From Spartobacteria bacterium (GTDB lineage Bacteria > Verrucomicrobiota > Verrucomicrobiia > Chthoniobacterales > Terrimicrobiaceae): a stretch of DNA of 6,976 bases. The notes below the pieces were generated by a model. It was not told the DNA's origin. It made no database searches and worked only from the letters and a program-made list of their open reading frames with translations. The translations under genes were made by a program, and so were the position numbers. How positions within the stretch are numbered: the stretch's first letter is position 1; each line of letters opens with the position of its first letter. Location: positions 1 to 6,976 of the forward strand of contig CANKXQ010000071.1 of NCBI GenBank assembly GCA_947487745.1, in the 5' to 3' direction. This document shows positions 5,969 to 6,976 of the stretch, one piece after another.

Positions 5969-6976
5969 ATGCCACTTCGTTTTTTCAATACCCTGACCCG
6001 TCAGATCGAGGACTTCATGCCGCGCGAGGCGGGGAAGGTGCGGCTCTACACCTGCGGGCCGACTGTTTACAATTTCGCCCACATCGGAAATTTCCGCGCC
6101 TACATTTTTGAGGATTTGCTGCAGCGACATCTGCAGTATCGGGGATTGAAGGTTGATCGCGTGATGAATCTCACGGATGTGGATGACAAGACGATCCGTG
6201 GTTGCCGGGCTTGCGGCATGGCGCTGGCGGACTTCACAGCACCATTTAAGAAGGCATTCTTCGAGGATCTCGACACGCTTCGCATCAAACGGGCGGATCA
6301 TTTTCCGGAGGCCACGGCTCCCGAGCATATCACCCGGATGCTGGAGATGATCTCGGCGCTCATTGAAAAAGGCCACGCCTACCGCGACGAGGATGGCTCC
6401 GTGTATTTCCGCATCCGTTCGTTCGCCAACTACGGCAAGCTCGCGCACTTCGATCTGGAGGAACTCCGCGACGGGGTTCGGGTCCGCAACGACGAATACG
6501 AAAAGGAAAATGTCGGCGACTTTGCACTCTGGAAGGCTTGGGATGAAGCGGATGGCGATGTGGGCTGGGAAAGCCCATGGGGACGCGGGCGGCCAGGATG
6601 GCACATCGAGTGCAGCGCCATGGCGACAGGCATTCTCGGACCCGAACTCGACATACACTGCGGCGGTGAAGACAATATTTTCCCTCACCACGAGGCCGAG
6701 ATCGCGCAGAGCGAGTGCGTGACGGGGAAAAAATTTGTGCGCCTTTGGATGCACTGCCGCCACCTGCAAGTCGAGGGTTCGAAAATGGCCAAGAGCGCGG
6801 GAAATTTCTTCACCCTGCGCGACCTCATGGAGAAAGGCTGGAGCGGACGCGAGGTGCGCTACGCACTCATTTCGGTCAAATACCGCGAACCGCTCAACTT
6901 CACTTTCGAGGGCCTGGCCGCTGCGCGCAGCGCTCTGCAACGTCTGGATGAATGGGCGACGCGCCTTCAGGAACTG
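5969..6976 (+). CDS. cysS: Cysteinyl-tRNA synthetase, N-terminal 336 residues (cut by window edge)
   Basis: The enzyme charges tRNA-Cys with cysteine using ATP. The frame is open from ATG 5969 to the last base. The class I signature is HIGN (residues 38-41), within the YTCGPTVYNFAHIGNFRAY block. NLTDVDDKTI follows at 67-76. The zinc ligands expected from E. coli CysRS are all present: Cys29, Cys215 (in GWHIECSAM), His240 and Glu244 (in FPHHEAEIAQSE). The KMSKS loop appears as KMAKS (272-276), followed by AGNFFTLRDL. Serine to alanine at the third loop position is a mild variant. Spacing between motifs equals that of E. coli, whose protein has 461 residues, so roughly 120 or more residues, including the tRNA anticodon-binding part, lie beyond the edge. 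The ATG gives the usual short lead-in to the first strand. No Shine-Dalgarno sequence precedes it. A candidate promoter lies just upstream. Confidence 0.96.
   Translation, partial: MPLRFFNTLTRQIEDFMPREAGKVRLYTCGPTVYNFAHIGNFRAYIFEDLLQRHLQYRGLKVDRVMNLTDVDDKTIRGCRACGMALADFTAPFKKAFFEDLDTLRIKRADHFPEATAPEHITRMLEMISALIEKGHAYRDEDGSVYFRIRSFANYGKLAHFDLEELRDGVRVRNDEYEKENVGDFALWKAWDEADGDVGWESPWGRGRPGWHIECSAMATGILGPELDIHCGGEDNIFPHHEAEIAQSECVTGKKFVRLWMHCRHLQVEGSKMAKSAGNFFTLRDLMEKGWSGREVRYALISVKYREPLNFTFEGLAAARSALQRLDEWATRLQEL

Noticed and set aside
5814..5996. 60-residue open frame between DUF3800 and cysS
   Set aside because: It overlaps the start of cysS in another frame, has a low-complexity polar composition, has no ribosome site and resembles no family I know.
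5855..6940. 361-residue antisense open frame opposite cysS
   Set aside because: It mirrors the cysS codons, which encode all expected catalytic and zinc residues, so it is a shadow.
1..6976. A hidden multi-gene system, CRISPR array, tRNA or insertion sequence
   Set aside because: I saw no regularly spaced repeats, no tRNA-like cloverleaf with a CCA end, no transposase sequence and no terminal inverted repeats. The genes fit known, unrelated housekeeping families apart from DUF3800.

Overview
The window looks like ordinary chromosomal housekeeping DNA from a Gram-negative bacterium. The moderately high GC content, the glycosyltransferase family 9 (LPS-type) gene, the style of the proteins and the near absence of Shine-Dalgarno sequences suggest the Verrucomicrobiota/PVC group. 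That lineage call is an inference from protein flavour; there is no rRNA gene or other marker to settle it.

The left part is transcribed leftwards. An EVE-domain protein (1120-1527) is followed after about 30 bases by a two-domain universal-stress-type protein (269-1087). Just beyond that gene is the 5' part of a CtaG-type cytochrome c oxidase assembly gene, which runs off the left edge. This gene appears broken: two in-frame TAG codons interrupt otherwise recognisable family sequence, and the frame shifts just before its conserved HMxQH-type motif.

The right part is transcribed rightwards. Thymidylate kinase (tmk, 1580-2212) is divergent from the EVE gene across only 52 bases. After a 197-base AT-rich leader comes 6-phosphogluconate dehydrogenase (gnd, 2410-3888). 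Then come a GT9 heptosyltransferase-like gene (3896-4959), a DUF3800 protein (4969-5793), and the first 336 codons of cysteinyl-tRNA synthetase (cysS, from 5969), which continues past the right edge. The GT9 gene needs one extra A at 3914-3916 to join its first seven codons to the TDAIGD motif, so it is either a real frameshift mutant or carries a one-base sequence error.

The genes do not form one pathway. They cover nucleotide synthesis (tmk), NADPH and pentose supply (gnd), envelope glycan synthesis (GT9), translation (cysS), stress or modified-base binding (USP, EVE) and a DUF3800 protein of unknown role. I found no CRISPR array, transposase, tRNA or convincing new system. The observations most worth checking are the two damaged genes, the overlap of the GT9 start with a terminator-like hairpin, and the absence of well-placed Shine-Dalgarno sites.
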